From Thiocapsa sp. UBA6158 (GTDB lineage: Bacteria > Pseudomonadota > Gammaproteobacteria > Chromatiales > Chromatiaceae), in the NCBI RefSeq assembly GCF_002423035.1, contig NZ_DIUM01000077.1:1-21909 (forward strand): a stretch of DNA of 21,909 nucleotides, written 5' to 3'. A program made the position numbers and the translations under genes. Positions 8,440 to 14,826 of this stretch are shown in pieces. The stretch's first letter is position 1; each line of letters opens with the position of its first letter. Under the pieces are notes generated by a model. It saw only the letters and a program-made list of their open reading frames with translations, made no database searches and was not told the DNA's origin.

Positions 8440-9362
8440 CACCGGCCGCCGCCCGTGCTGGTGACAAAGACGTCTTCCAGGCTGGGGCGGGCCGGCTCGA
8501 GCCGCGTGGGCATCGGCTGCAGCGGTTGCGCCTTGAGCCACGCCACCGGGTCGGTCATCCGATCCCGCACCAGCACCCGCAGACGACTGCCGATCTGGGC
8601 CGCCGAGATCACCTCGGGCAGCGCGCCGAGCTGATGCTTTAACGCGCGCAGATCCGACGCCTCCGCCTCCACCACATGGGCCCCCATGTCGGCCATCAGC
8701 GCGTCCGGCGCGCCATCGGCGCGTTTGTGGCCGGTCGCCAGGATCGCGAGCCGGTGGCAGCGCTCGGCCTCGTCCATGTAATGCGTCGAGACCAGGATGG
8801 TGGCGCCGGCGTCGACCAAGTCGAACAGGCGCTCCCAGAACTCGCGGCGATTCTCCGGATCGACGGCGGACGTCGGCTCGTCGAGGAACAACAGCGGTGG
8901 CTCGTGGATGGTCGCCGCGGCCAACGACAGACGTTGGCGTTGACCGCCGCTCATGCGCCCGGCACGCCGATTGCGAAGTTGCTCCAGGGCGTAGATCGAC
9001 AGGAGCGTATCGATGCGTCGGCGGGCGACGCGCCTCCCGAGGCCGTAGATCTCGGCGACGAAGCGCAGATTCTCGACCACGGTCAGGTCATCGTAGAGCG
9101 AGAATTTCTGCGTCATGTAGCCGATGCCGTGCTTGAGCCGCTCGGCATCGCGCGGGAGCTGGTGACCCAGCACAGTCACCTCGCCGGCCGATGGCGTCAG
9201 CAGCCCGGTCAGCATCCGCACCATCGTGGTCTTGCCCGACCCATTGGGGCCGAGAAATCCGTAGATGGTCTGGGGTGCGAGCGTCAGGTCAAGCTCAGCG
9301 ACCGCGGTCAGGTCGCCGAATCGGCGGGTGAGCCCGCGCGCCTCGATGACCGGCTCGGTCAT
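8439..9362 (-). CDS. ABC exporter ATP-binding protein (ABC-2 / YbhF-like)
   Basis: This 307-residue nucleotide-binding subunit of an ABC-2-type exporter is cytoplasmic and would pair with the permease encoded next. It has Walker A at 38-45 (GPNGSGKT), a Q-loop near YMTQKFSLYDDLTV, the signature MSGGQ (137-141), Walker B LLFLDEP (157-163) and the H-loop His at 194 (STHYMDEAE). The DrrA/YbhF-type C-terminal extension ends PSLEDVFVTSTGGGR. It appears full length and undamaged. It overlaps the adaptor gene upstream by 4 nt (ATGA) and the permease start by one base, so the three genes form one translationally coupled operon. Its permease is broken, so this ATPase is probably orphaned. Confidence 0.93.
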   Translation of the reverse strand: MTEPVIEARGLTRRFGDLTAVAELDLTLAPQTIYGFLGPNGSGKTTMVRMLTGLLTPSAGEVTVLGHQLPRDAERLKHGIGYMTQKFSLYDDLTVVENLRFVAEIYGLGRRVARRRIDTLLSIYALEQLRNRRAGRMSGGQRQRLSLAAATIHEPPLLFLDEPTSAVDPENRREFWERLFDLVDAGATILVSTHYMDEAERCHRLAILATGHKRADGAPDALMADMGAHVVEAEASDLRALKHQLGALPEVISAAQIGSRLRVLVRDRMTDPVAWLKAQPLQPMPTRLEPARPSLEDVFVTSTGGGR

Positions 9363-10144
9363 GGCATCTCGACCTGGGCCGGGACGCCGTTGGGTAATGC
9401 CGCGGCGCTCTGCGGGAGCTCAACCTTGGCCAGATACATCAGTCGGGCGCGATCGCTGGCGTTCAGCGCGTAATAGGGCGTGAAGGCCGGGGCCGAGCTG
9501 ATCCAGCGCACGGTGCCGTCAAAGGGCTGATCGATCCCATCGACATGGACTTTGAGTTGGGCGCCCTTGGCGATCTTCACCCGATACGGCTCGGGGACAT
9601 GGACGCGTGCGTACGGCGCGTCGCCGGCGAGCAGGATCGCCACCGGGCTGCCGACCGTGACGCGCTCACCCAGGTTCCAGGGCAGGTTGTCGAGCGTGCC
9701 GTCGCGAGTGGCCACAATGGTCAGCTCGGCTCGATCGACATCGGCCTGGCTCACGGCCTTGCGTGCGATCAGCTCATGATTGCGATCGTAGGTGATTTGA
9801 GCCTCGCGCAGGTCGGCCTCGCGGCCGGCCACCTGCGCCCGTGCGGCGGCGATCTCCTGGACACGGGGTCCGTGACGCAGGCGCTGCAGATTCGCTTCGG
9901 CCCGGGCGACCTGCGCCCGGGCACGGTCAACCTCTGCCCGCTGCTGGAGGTCTTCGAGTTGCACCAGCAGGGCACCCTTGGTGACGGGTGTGCCCTCGGC
10001 CACCGGGAGCGCAACGATCACCTCCGCCGAGGTGGCGCTCAGCGCGACGCGATCGCGCTCCAGCGTGCCGAGCACACGCGGCGGCGCATCGTCGAAACAG
10101 CCGGCAAGCAGTAACGCGATGAGGATGGGCAGCACGCGACGCAT
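9359..10144 (-). CDS. HlyD-family periplasmic adaptor lipoprotein with shortened hairpin
   Basis: This is the membrane-fusion subunit of the ABC exporter. The N-terminus is a lipoprotein signal with lipobox LLAGC (C16), followed by a beta-strand/biotinyl-lipoyl half (to about 63) and one coiled-coil helix (64-137). It then jumps at about residue 140 (ADVDRAE) directly into TIVATRDGTLDNLPWNLGERV, the return strand of the lipoyl domain. The barrel section follows with the family pattern AILLAGDAPYARVHVPEPYRV. Relatives are typically about 320-355 residues, and this is 261. The second (descending) helix of the hairpin, about 55-60 residues, is missing without a frameshift. The ATGA overlap joins it to the ATPase gene. 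The protein may fold but probably cannot form a normal hairpin. Confidence 0.85.
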   Translation of the reverse strand: MRRVLPILIALLLAGCFDDAPPRVLGTLERDRVALSATSAEVIVALPVAEGTPVTKGALLVQLEDLQQRAEVDRARAQVARAEANLQRLRHGPRVQEIAAARAQVAGREADLREAQITYDRNHELIARKAVSQADVDRAELTIVATRDGTLDNLPWNLGERVTVGSPVAILLAGDAPYARVHVPEPYRVKIAKGAQLKVHVDGIDQPFDGTVRWISSAPAFTPYYALNASDRARLMYLAKVELPQSAAALPNGVPAQVEMP

Positions 10145-10237
10145 GACCTCGAACCCGCGACGACGCCGACTCGGTGCCCCCCAACCCTCCAGTCGACACG
10201 GGTGCGATGCTCACTTCGGTGCGCCTCATCAAGGTAG

Positions 10238-11098
10238 TCAGGACATCTCACCCAAGGCCCGGGCAACTGCCCGCTGAAACACCGCCTCATCGGCCGCGAT
10301 GCCCGTCCAGGCGGAAAAGATCTGCATCGCCAGCTGGACCAGCATGTCGACACCGTCAACGACGCGACAGCCCTTGTCCTTCGCCGTCTGCAGGAAAGGG
10401 GTGATGCGTGGATTGGTGATCACATCGACAAGTGTGGTGGCCGGGGTGATCTGGTCCCAATCGAGCGGGATGGATTCCAGCTCGGGCGCACAGCCCAGAT
10501 GCGTGGCGTTCATGAGGATCTGGGTGCCGTCGGGGATCTGCGCTTCGCCGACCCAGGGTCGCCAGACGGCGGGTACGCCCGAGGCGCGGGTGACCGTTGC
10601 GGCGACCTCCTCACCTTGCGCCTGGCGCCGGGTGATGAGTGTCAGGTGGGAGGCTCCGGCCCAAGCCAGCTCCACGGCCATGGCCCGCCCGGCGCCGCCG
10701 GCGCCGAGCATGGCCACTCGCTTGCCTGCGATGGGCGTGACCTTTTCGATGGCCTTGACGACACCCTTGCCGTCATTGTTGTGGCCGATCAGGCGGCCCG
10801 CATCAATGGTCATGTAATTGGCGGCTCCGATGGCTTGCACATCCGCATCGACCTCGTCGAGAAACGGGATGGACGCCACCTTGTAGGGCACGGTGATGCA
10901 GGCCCCTGCAAATCCGAGCGCCCGGACACCGGCAATGGCCGCCGGCAACAGGTCTTGCGTGGGGAGGTCGCATTTCCAGAATTGCCAATTCAGACCATGG
11001 TGGGCATAGACGGCGTCGAACATGCGATCGATGGGATTCTCGGCGACCGGATGGCCGAGCATGGTCGTCAGTTGCTTTTGCGGGGGCAAAGAGCTCAT
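10238..11098 (-). CDS. Shikimate/quinate dehydrogenase-like oxidoreductase (AroE family)
   Basis: This is a 286-residue NAD(P)-dependent dehydrogenase of the AroE/YdiB fold. The N-terminal substrate domain has the catalytic Lys in ITVPYKVA (K73) and NNDGKG with D109 in place of the usual NTDG. The Rossmann motif is GAGGAGRA (132-139), and the C-terminal DGVDMLVQLA..F.AWTG is typical. The family shikimate-binding SxS near the N-terminus is absent: here the segment reads GHPVAENPIDRMF. The substrate is therefore probably not ordinary shikimate, and a biosynthetic aroE role should not be assumed. ATG at 11098 is used here. A GTG two codons upstream (11104) has a better-spaced AGGAG, so either start is possible. 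The adaptor gene follows after 93 bp on the same strand. Confidence 0.85.
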   Translation of the reverse strand: MSSLPPQKQLTTMLGHPVAENPIDRMFDAVYAHHGLNWQFWKCDLPTQDLLPAAIAGVRALGFAGACITVPYKVASIPFLDEVDADVQAIGAANYMTIDAGRLIGHNNDGKGVVKAIEKVTPIAGKRVAMLGAGGAGRAMAVELAWAGASHLTLITRRQAQGEEVAATVTRASGVPAVWRPWVGEAQIPDGTQILMNATHLGCAPELESIPLDWDQITPATTLVDVITNPRITPFLQTAKDKGCRVVDGVDMLVQLAMQIFSAWTGIAADEAVFQRAVARALGEMS

Positions 11099-11120
11099 GG
11101 ACACGGGTGATCTCCTGCAG

Positions 11121-11177
11121 CGGATCAGGGTCGAGGTGTCCCTGATCCGGGTGGGTTGAATACCGGTCAGGGACCGG
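11121..11177 (-). promoter_or_regulatory. Two hairpins in the leader of the AroE-like gene
   Basis: CGGATCAGGG (11121-11130) and CCCTGATCCG (11140-11149) form a perfect 10-bp inverted repeat with a 9-base loop. CCGGTC (11163-11168) and GACCGG (11172-11177) form a second stem with a 3-base loop. On the minus strand both sit immediately upstream of the AGGAG at 11116-11112. The placement suits translational control or a protein operator; the T-run of a terminator is absent. Confidence 0.55.
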
Positions 11178-11296
11178 CGTCTCGACAGGTCACATGCACA
11201 GGACGGGCATTGATCGGACCGACCGGGCGATGCTCGAGCCTCGCGTGCCGTTCCGGGGGTCGGCAGCACCACCGCATCCACACGCCGGGGTCTTGG

Positions 11297-11318
11297 CTTG
11301 CACTCCAGTATAGGCAAG
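11297..11318. promoter_or_regulatory. Dyad CTTGC-N12-GCAAG upstream of the AroE-like gene
   Basis: CTTGC (11297-11301) and GCAAG (11314-11318) are perfect inverted arms separated by 12 bases that include CAGTATAG. It could be an operator for a dimeric regulator. No regulator gene is adjacent. Confidence 0.25.
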
Positions 11319-11399
11319 AGCGAGGTAACCCGCCCCCTTGACGGAAAACGCAAGTGGCGTCCGTAGATGCGCCATTGAGGCGTAGGCCCCTGAAGAACT

Positions 11400-11485
11400 T
11401 GAACCGAGCCGCCTTCGACAGTTGTCGGAGCCGGCGCGGCCAAGACCATCCGACACAGGACACATATCGCATCGGGCGCGGTTTA
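11400..11485 (+). repeat. 86-bp TAAACCGCG-family repeat, copy C (left end degenerate)
   Basis: The right end GGGCGCGGTTTA is intact; the left end has decayed to TGAACCGAGCC. The middle matches the reverse complement of copy B over GGCC.AG.CCATCC and then ACA..ACA.A..GC, so all three copies descend from one element. It lies between the AroE-like leader and the recombinase remnant. Confidence 0.6.
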
Positions 11486-11599
11486 GCGGCGCTTCATCGT
11501 CTCGGTCTGATGCAACACTGACGAGCACCGACATGCAGGCAGGCGTCCCCATGCGCGCGTCGAGGGTATCGCGGTCCGTCAAGGCGTTGGTCTCCGGGT

Positions 11600-11805
11600 C
11601 TCCGGGAAGTCGGCTGCGGCAACAGTTGTTCCCCGCCGAACAGTGTCGACCGGCACAACTGCTGATCGAGCGCGTGGTGATCGCCGACGGCGGGCTGGAG
11701 ATCATCTGGCGCGATCAGGGTTGGCATGAACTGGCCGGAGAACTTCTGCCCGGCACCATCGGCGCGGAAGTGCAGGAGTGGGAGCAGCAGGGGGTGGAGG
11801 CATGA
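11600..11805 (+). pseudogene. C-terminal remnant of a large serine recombinase
   Basis: About 65 residues ending QQGVEA resemble the tail of phage/transposon large serine recombinases: LRQQLFPAEQ, then QLLIERVVI, then GLEIIWRDQGWHELAGEL. The catalytic resolvase domain and most of the recombinase domain are absent; upstream the frame is open but not recognisable as this family. The last codons carry GGAGG just before the stop, as if to couple to a following gene, but only an IS21 remnant on the other strand follows. It indicates that an integrative element once stood here. The left limit of the homology is approximate. Confidence 0.6.
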
Positions 11806-11904
11806 AGCCGAGAGTTCAGGCTTTGGGCGGCCCCGTTGCCCGCGAGCGCCGGGATGGGAGGTGGTGACGGGGTTTGATGCCTGACCGGGCTACGAGCTCC
11901 AGAT

Positions 11905-12595
11905 CGGTGGGATTGACATCCGGCTCGTCGCGATGCGCCTTGCTCACGCCGCTGCGCAGATTGTCCGGGACCAGAATGGCTGGAACCCCATCGAAGTACG
12001 CGAAGGCCCGCACATGCGACCCGATCCAGTCGGACAGACCTTGCGACCAAGTCGCCTCGGCATAGGTATAGTTGGACGCCCCGAGCACCGCCACGAAGAT
12101 CTGCGCGGTGCGGATCTCCCCGCTGGCCGGATCGACGACCTCCACCGTGTGCCCGGCATCGTCGACGAACAGCTTCTCTCCGGCGCGGTGGGTCTGGCGC
12201 ATCACCACGTCGAGCGACCCGCTCCAGTCCTCGTAGCGCTTGCAGAACCAGCTGTAGCCGAAGCCCTCGGGATGGGCGGCCCGGTATTCCTCCCACAGCA
12301 GCATCAGCGTGACACCGGGGCGGCGCAGTTCCCGATGCACCGCCGCCCAGTCCGGCACCACGCGGGTGTCGGCCGGCACCGCCGGCGGCGACGGAAACAA
12401 CCGCCGCTCCAGATCCCGATCGCTCAACGCATGGGGAAAGGGCTAGTTCAGCCCCGAGGCGGCAAAGCGCCGTTCGTACTCCCCGACGCTGCTGCGGGAC
12501 ATCTGCAGGCTCGCCGCGATCTGCCGGTGCGACACACCGGCCTCGAACCGCAGGCGTAAATACTCGCGAATCTTACGCATGGACAAACGCTCCAT
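11905..12595 (-). pseudogene. istA: IS21-family transposase istA, 3'-truncated with an in-frame amber codon
   Basis: Reading from ATG 12595 (MERLSMRKIREYLRLR) the sequence shows the IS21 IstA helix-turn-helix (HRQIAASLQMSRSSVGEYERR). TAG at 12445-12443 then replaces the Trp normally found in GLxWPxP. The frame continues into the transposase: WEEYRAAHPEGFGYSWFCKRY, then KLFVDDAGHTV with the first catalytic Asp, and ILVPDNLRSGVSKAH with the second. Homology ends at about 11905 after DVNPT, before the region carrying the final catalytic Glu. The rest of istA and all of istB are missing, so the element cannot move on its own. Confidence 0.8.
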
Positions 12596-12691
12596 CTCGA
12601 CCCCTTGCTGCGAAAAAGGGGGCGATCCTAGTGGATTGGGGTCCTGCGTCGCCCCCTGCCCGGGGGTGGCCGAATGGGCGTGGAATACGCA
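12596..12691 (-). mobile_element. Left end of the IS21-family element, inserted in hsdM
   Basis: Between the hsdM fragment and istA lie 96 non-coding bases starting TGCGTATTCCACGCCC on the minus strand. The TG start directly abuts the hsdM codons for SVDG, consistent with the TG terminal dinucleotide of IS21 elements. The right end and the target duplication are not present in the window. Confidence 0.5.
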
Positions 12692-12780
12692 CCATCGACG
12701 CTGCCGCGCAGATCGTTGGCGATGCGCTAGATGGTCTTGTGCAGCTCGGCGCGTTCGGTTTCTTTGCTGTTGTTCGTCAT
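12692..12780 (-). pseudogene. hsdM: hsdM start fragment (type I restriction-modification methylase)
   Basis: MTNNSKETERAELHKTI, then TAG (12729-12727), then RIANDLRGSVDG is the N-terminus of the type I DNA methylase HsdM, in which KxIW(R/K)IANDxRGSVDGW is conserved. The Trp codon has become TAG, and the gene stops after SVDG where IS21 sequence begins. A good ribosome-binding site (AGAAGG) precedes the ATG. Only about 30 of more than 480 residues remain; no hsdS or hsdR is present. Confidence 0.7.
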
Positions 12781-12889
12781 GCGGGCCTTCTGCCAGTCGA
12801 TTGCGTGCTGTTGTTGGTCATGGCTGCGGGTTCGGTTGTGCGGCTATCGACCCTGTCGAGCCAGAAGTGGTAGATACAAGTCTCTGATT

Positions 12890-13048
12890 TATCTGGGCTG
12901 CACGGGCGTATCGCCCGTGTCTTTGGCCCAAGTCAGGCAGATAGGCCCAACTTTGAGCCATAGCCAAGCCGGCTTGACAAAAATGCCGCTTGGGATAGGC
13001 TTCTGCGTTGAGTTCACTGCCTATCGGCTTTGAACCTATCGAGGTCTC
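12890..13048 (+). other. Structured non-coding stretch rich in hairpins, upstream of a terminator
   Basis: The stretch contains three strong dyads. CACGGGCG/CGCCCGTG (12901-12919) is a perfect 8-bp stem with a 3-base loop. CAAGCCGGCTTG (12964-12975) is a perfect palindrome. GATAGGC/GCCTATC (12994-13000 and 13019-13025) is a 7-bp stem. No convincing coding sequence is seen on either strand. A plus-strand rho-independent terminator follows directly, so a small structured RNA of about 150-200 nt is possible; no strong promoter was recognised. Confidence 0.35.
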
Positions 13049-13090
13049 GGCCGCTGAACCCGCGTAGCGAATCAGCGGCCTTTGTTTTTT
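13049..13090 (+). terminator. Rho-independent terminator without a visible gene
   Basis: GGCCGCTGA (13049-13057) pairs with TCAGCGGCC (13072-13080), and the stem is followed by TTTGTTTTTT. It is oriented for plus-strand transcription, but no plus-strand gene is recognisable in front of it. Confidence 0.7.
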
Positions 13091-13101
13091 CTGGGCTGCC
13101 G

Positions 13102-13370
13102 TCACGGGCCACCTCCCAGCAAGCGGAGGCATGCAGCCCGGGACCATGCCGGCGAACTCCTGATCTTTCCGATGCTGTTGTCGGCCTGGTAACAGGTGAC
13201 GAAGTTGGCTTTCAGCGAACCATCCTGCTTCAGCCCCATCGCTACCACAACGACGAAATCCTCGTAGACGATGGCCACGCGGCGCGTTGCGTCGTACTGG
13301 CGTGACGCCTTGTCCCAGCCTTCGAACAGGGCGGCCGTGGGGTGCTCCAGAGTCGCTGTTATTTCCCATC
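13102..13370 (-). pseudogene. Fragment of a hypothetical accessory protein
   Basis: About 88 residues look genuinely coding: EITATLEHPTAALFEGWDKA, RRVAIVYEDFVVVVAMGLKQDG and ANFVTCYQADNSIGKIRSSP. It resembles C-terminal regions of small hypothetical proteins found in integrative elements; I cannot name the family with certainty. The codons ahead of 13370 belong to a repeat-bearing scar rather than to this protein, so the start is missing and it is probably a 5'-truncated gene. It could instead be an intact gene of about 100 residues starting at 13413. Confidence 0.45.
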
Positions 13371-13382
13371 CTGATCCGCAAA

Positions 13383-13424
13383 CCACCGGCGATTTTCGCG
13401 AGACATCTCCCACCGGTGATTTTC
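13383..13424 (-). repeat. Tandem 15-bp repeat, probable insertion-sequence end scar
   Basis: On the minus strand GAAAATCACCGGTGG (13424-13410) and GAAAATCGCCGGTGG (13397-13383) are near-identical copies 27 bp apart. Repeated short binding motifs of this kind are typical of IS21-family termini. They lie exactly between two unrelated protein fragments. The assignment to an IS end is inference. Confidence 0.4.
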
Positions 13425-13444
13425 ACTTCCGGTGCGTGAATGCG

Positions 13445-13867
13445 GGAAAGCAGCTTCTTGTACGGCTTCAAATGTTCGCCCTCGTCGACCTTGCGGCTTG
13501 CGAGGAAGTGTTCCTTCGCGCCGCGAATCAGACCGTGGGTGCCAGTGACGTGCCGGGTCAGTCGTGGGGCGCGGGGTCTGGGTGTCGGTCGGGGCTTGGG
13601 CACAGATGGAGAGGGAAACTCATCGGTCCGAGACCACACGATCGGATCGCCCGGCTGCGGCTCTGGAAGTGCCGGCCGTTTCGGCGCCTTGCCGACCGCA
13701 AGCTTCGCCCAGTAGCCACGCTCCGGACGGGGCACTCGCAGCGCGGTACATACCCGCGCCAGGTAATTTCCCGATACGTCGAACTTCTCAGCGACCTTGA
13801 TCATGGGCACCGACCAAACCAACTCGTACAGATCTTCTCTGGTGATCACGCTCGTCCTCGGCATCAT
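13445..13867 (-). pseudogene. N-terminal part of a helix-turn-helix hypothetical protein
   Basis: From ATG 13867 or 13864 the frame gives a recognisable conserved hypothetical family of accessory regions: REDLYELVWSVPMIKVAEKF, then a helix-turn-helix-like VSGNYLARVCTALRVPRPERGYWAKLAVGKAP. A Pro/Arg-rich linker follows, then HGLIRGAKEHF and HLKPYKKLL. Homologous character stops at about residue 139 (near 13450). The C-terminal half is replaced by the repeat scar and then by an unrelated fragment. Function unknown; possibly DNA binding. Confidence 0.55.
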
Positions 13868-14109
13868 CGTTTTCCGTGCCGACGAGGGTAATCGCATGGG
13901 CGTAACCGGTATTTCGGTGGGCATGGTTGACCGCAAAAAGGCCGCGCCAAGCCCTTGTAAATGCAGGGTTCGGCCTCGCGACTACCCGCAGGGCAAACGG
14001 AGAAAAGAGACTGGGCTGGCCGGGAAACGGGCCGATTCGGCACATCCGAAGGGGATGGCACCCGCAGGGCAAACCCTCGGAACCCCGCGCCACGCGGGGA
14101 TTCGCGCAA
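13868..14109. other. Non-coding spacer with a 15-bp direct repeat
   Basis: No gene is recognised here. ACCCGCAGGGCAAAC occurs at 13984-13998 and again at 14060-14074. Small hairpins occur near 14034 (TTCGG...CCGAA) and at about 14083-14099 (CCCCGCG...CGCGGGG). The stretch separates the decayed island from the tRNA operon. Confidence 0.4.
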
Positions 14110-14141
14110 AGAAAAAGGGCCTGGAGACTATCCAGGCCCTT
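14110..14141 (-). terminator. Rho-independent terminator of the tRNA operon
   Basis: On the minus strand AGGGCCTGGA (14140-14131) pairs with TCCAGGCCCT (14125-14116) around a 5-base loop, followed by TTTTC. It lies 6 bp past the 3' end of tRNA-Lys. Confidence 0.85.
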
Positions 14142-14146
14142 GGTGT

Positions 14147-14222
14147 TGGTGGGTCGTGTAGGATTCGAACCTACGACCGATGGATTAAGAGTCCACTGCT
14201 CTACCAACTGAGCTAACGACCC
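14147..14222 (-). tRNA. tRNA-Lys (CTT anticodon), CCA encoded
   Basis: 76 nt with acceptor stem GGGTCGT/ACGACCC, D arm GCTCAGTTGGTAGAGC, anticodon loop CTCTTAA (anticodon CTT), T loop TTCGAAT, discriminator A and encoded CCA. It is the last gene of the four-tRNA operon. Confidence 0.95.
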
Positions 14223-14273
14223 GAGACATCCGTCAATGCAATCGGCATTAACCGATCGCAGAGCCTTGAATGG

Positions 14274-14350
14274 TGGGGTGGACGATGGGGCTCGAACCCA
14301 CGACCACAGGAATCACAATCCTGCGCTCTACCAACTGAGCTACGTCCACC
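14274..14350 (-). tRNA. tRNA-His (GTG anticodon), CCA encoded
   Basis: Acceptor stem GTGGACG/CGTCCAC, anticodon loop TTGTGAT (GTG) and T loop TTCGAGC. The extra 5' G(-1) at 14350 opposite discriminator C is diagnostic of tRNA-His. CCA is encoded. Confidence 0.96.
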
Positions 14351-14440
14351 ATAGCAAATCGCTGTTCCCTGCATAGCGCTTGACTCGCGCGTCTGTCTCC
14401 TGTCCTGCTGACTGTTCCTACTGCCTGTCGAGCCTGATGT

Positions 14441-14517
<77 letters not shown>

Positions 14518-14588
14518 CGATCGAGTGCGCATCGAAGCCGGCGCCCGGCGCCCCAAGCGTCGTCACCGTGAGCGACCTGCCGGGCGAT

Positions 14589-14665
14589 TGGTCGGGGTAG
14601 AGGGATTCGAACCCCCGACATCCTGCTCCCAAAGCAGGCGCGCTACCAGACTGCGCTATACCCCG
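14589..14665 (-). tRNA. tRNA-Pro (TGG anticodon), CCA encoded
   Basis: 77 nt with acceptor stem CGGGGTA/TACCCCG, D arm GCGCAGTCTGGTAGCGC, anticodon loop TTTGGGA (TGG), T loop TTCGAAT, discriminator A and CCA. It is the first gene of the operon, about 37 bp after the promoter -10. Confidence 0.96.
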
Positions 14666-14701
14666 GTTTCGGAAAAGCTGTCCCAAAATCGAAGACCCGG
14701 A

Positions 14702-14730
14702 ACTATACGCCGCGCAGAAAGCAGAGTCAA
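14702..14730 (-). promoter_or_regulatory. Sigma-70 promoter of the tRNA operon
   Basis: On the minus strand TTGACT (14730-14725), a 17-bp spacer and TATAGT (14707-14702) match the consensus closely. A GC-rich discriminator (TCCGGGTC) follows, as expected for a stringently controlled stable-RNA promoter. Confidence 0.85.
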
Positions 14731-14770
14731 TCCACCCTCAGCGATCGAGCCGCGGCCCGAAACCCTCGCG

Positions 14771-14799
14771 TTTTCATACGCACCGGTGCTCGCTATGAT
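14771..14799 (+). promoter_or_regulatory. Candidate folD promoter
   Basis: TTTTCA (14771-14776), a 17-bp spacer and TATGAT (14794-14799) lie 28 bp before the folD start. The -10 is good and the -35 is weak. It is divergent from the tRNA promoter, which starts about 40 bp away. Confidence 0.4.
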
Positions 14800-14826
14800 G
14801 CCGCTCAACAATCGCATGACGAGACC

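Noticed and set aside
10238..11449. A 403-residue version of the AroE-like protein starting at 11449
   Set aside because: The extra N-terminus reads through leader hairpins and repeat copy C; family length and the ribosome-binding site favour 11098 or 11104.
12818..13936. A 372-codon open frame on the minus strand
   Set aside because: It crosses the repeat scar out of frame with the second fragment, and its last third reads through the hairpin-rich non-coding stretch; only the first 140 codons look like a protein family.
13980..14112. Resemblance to a GEMM-I c-di-GMP riboswitch (CGCAGGGCAAACC ... GCGCAAAG)
   Set aside because: The GAAA tetraloop and the second conserved stem are missing, and the next features on that strand are antisense to tRNAs rather than a gene.
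13797..14216. Plus-strand open frames of 94-139 codons ending near 14211-14216
   Set aside because: They read antisense through tRNA-Lys, giving the familiar VGFEPTT/GGSCRIRTYD artefact; not proteins.
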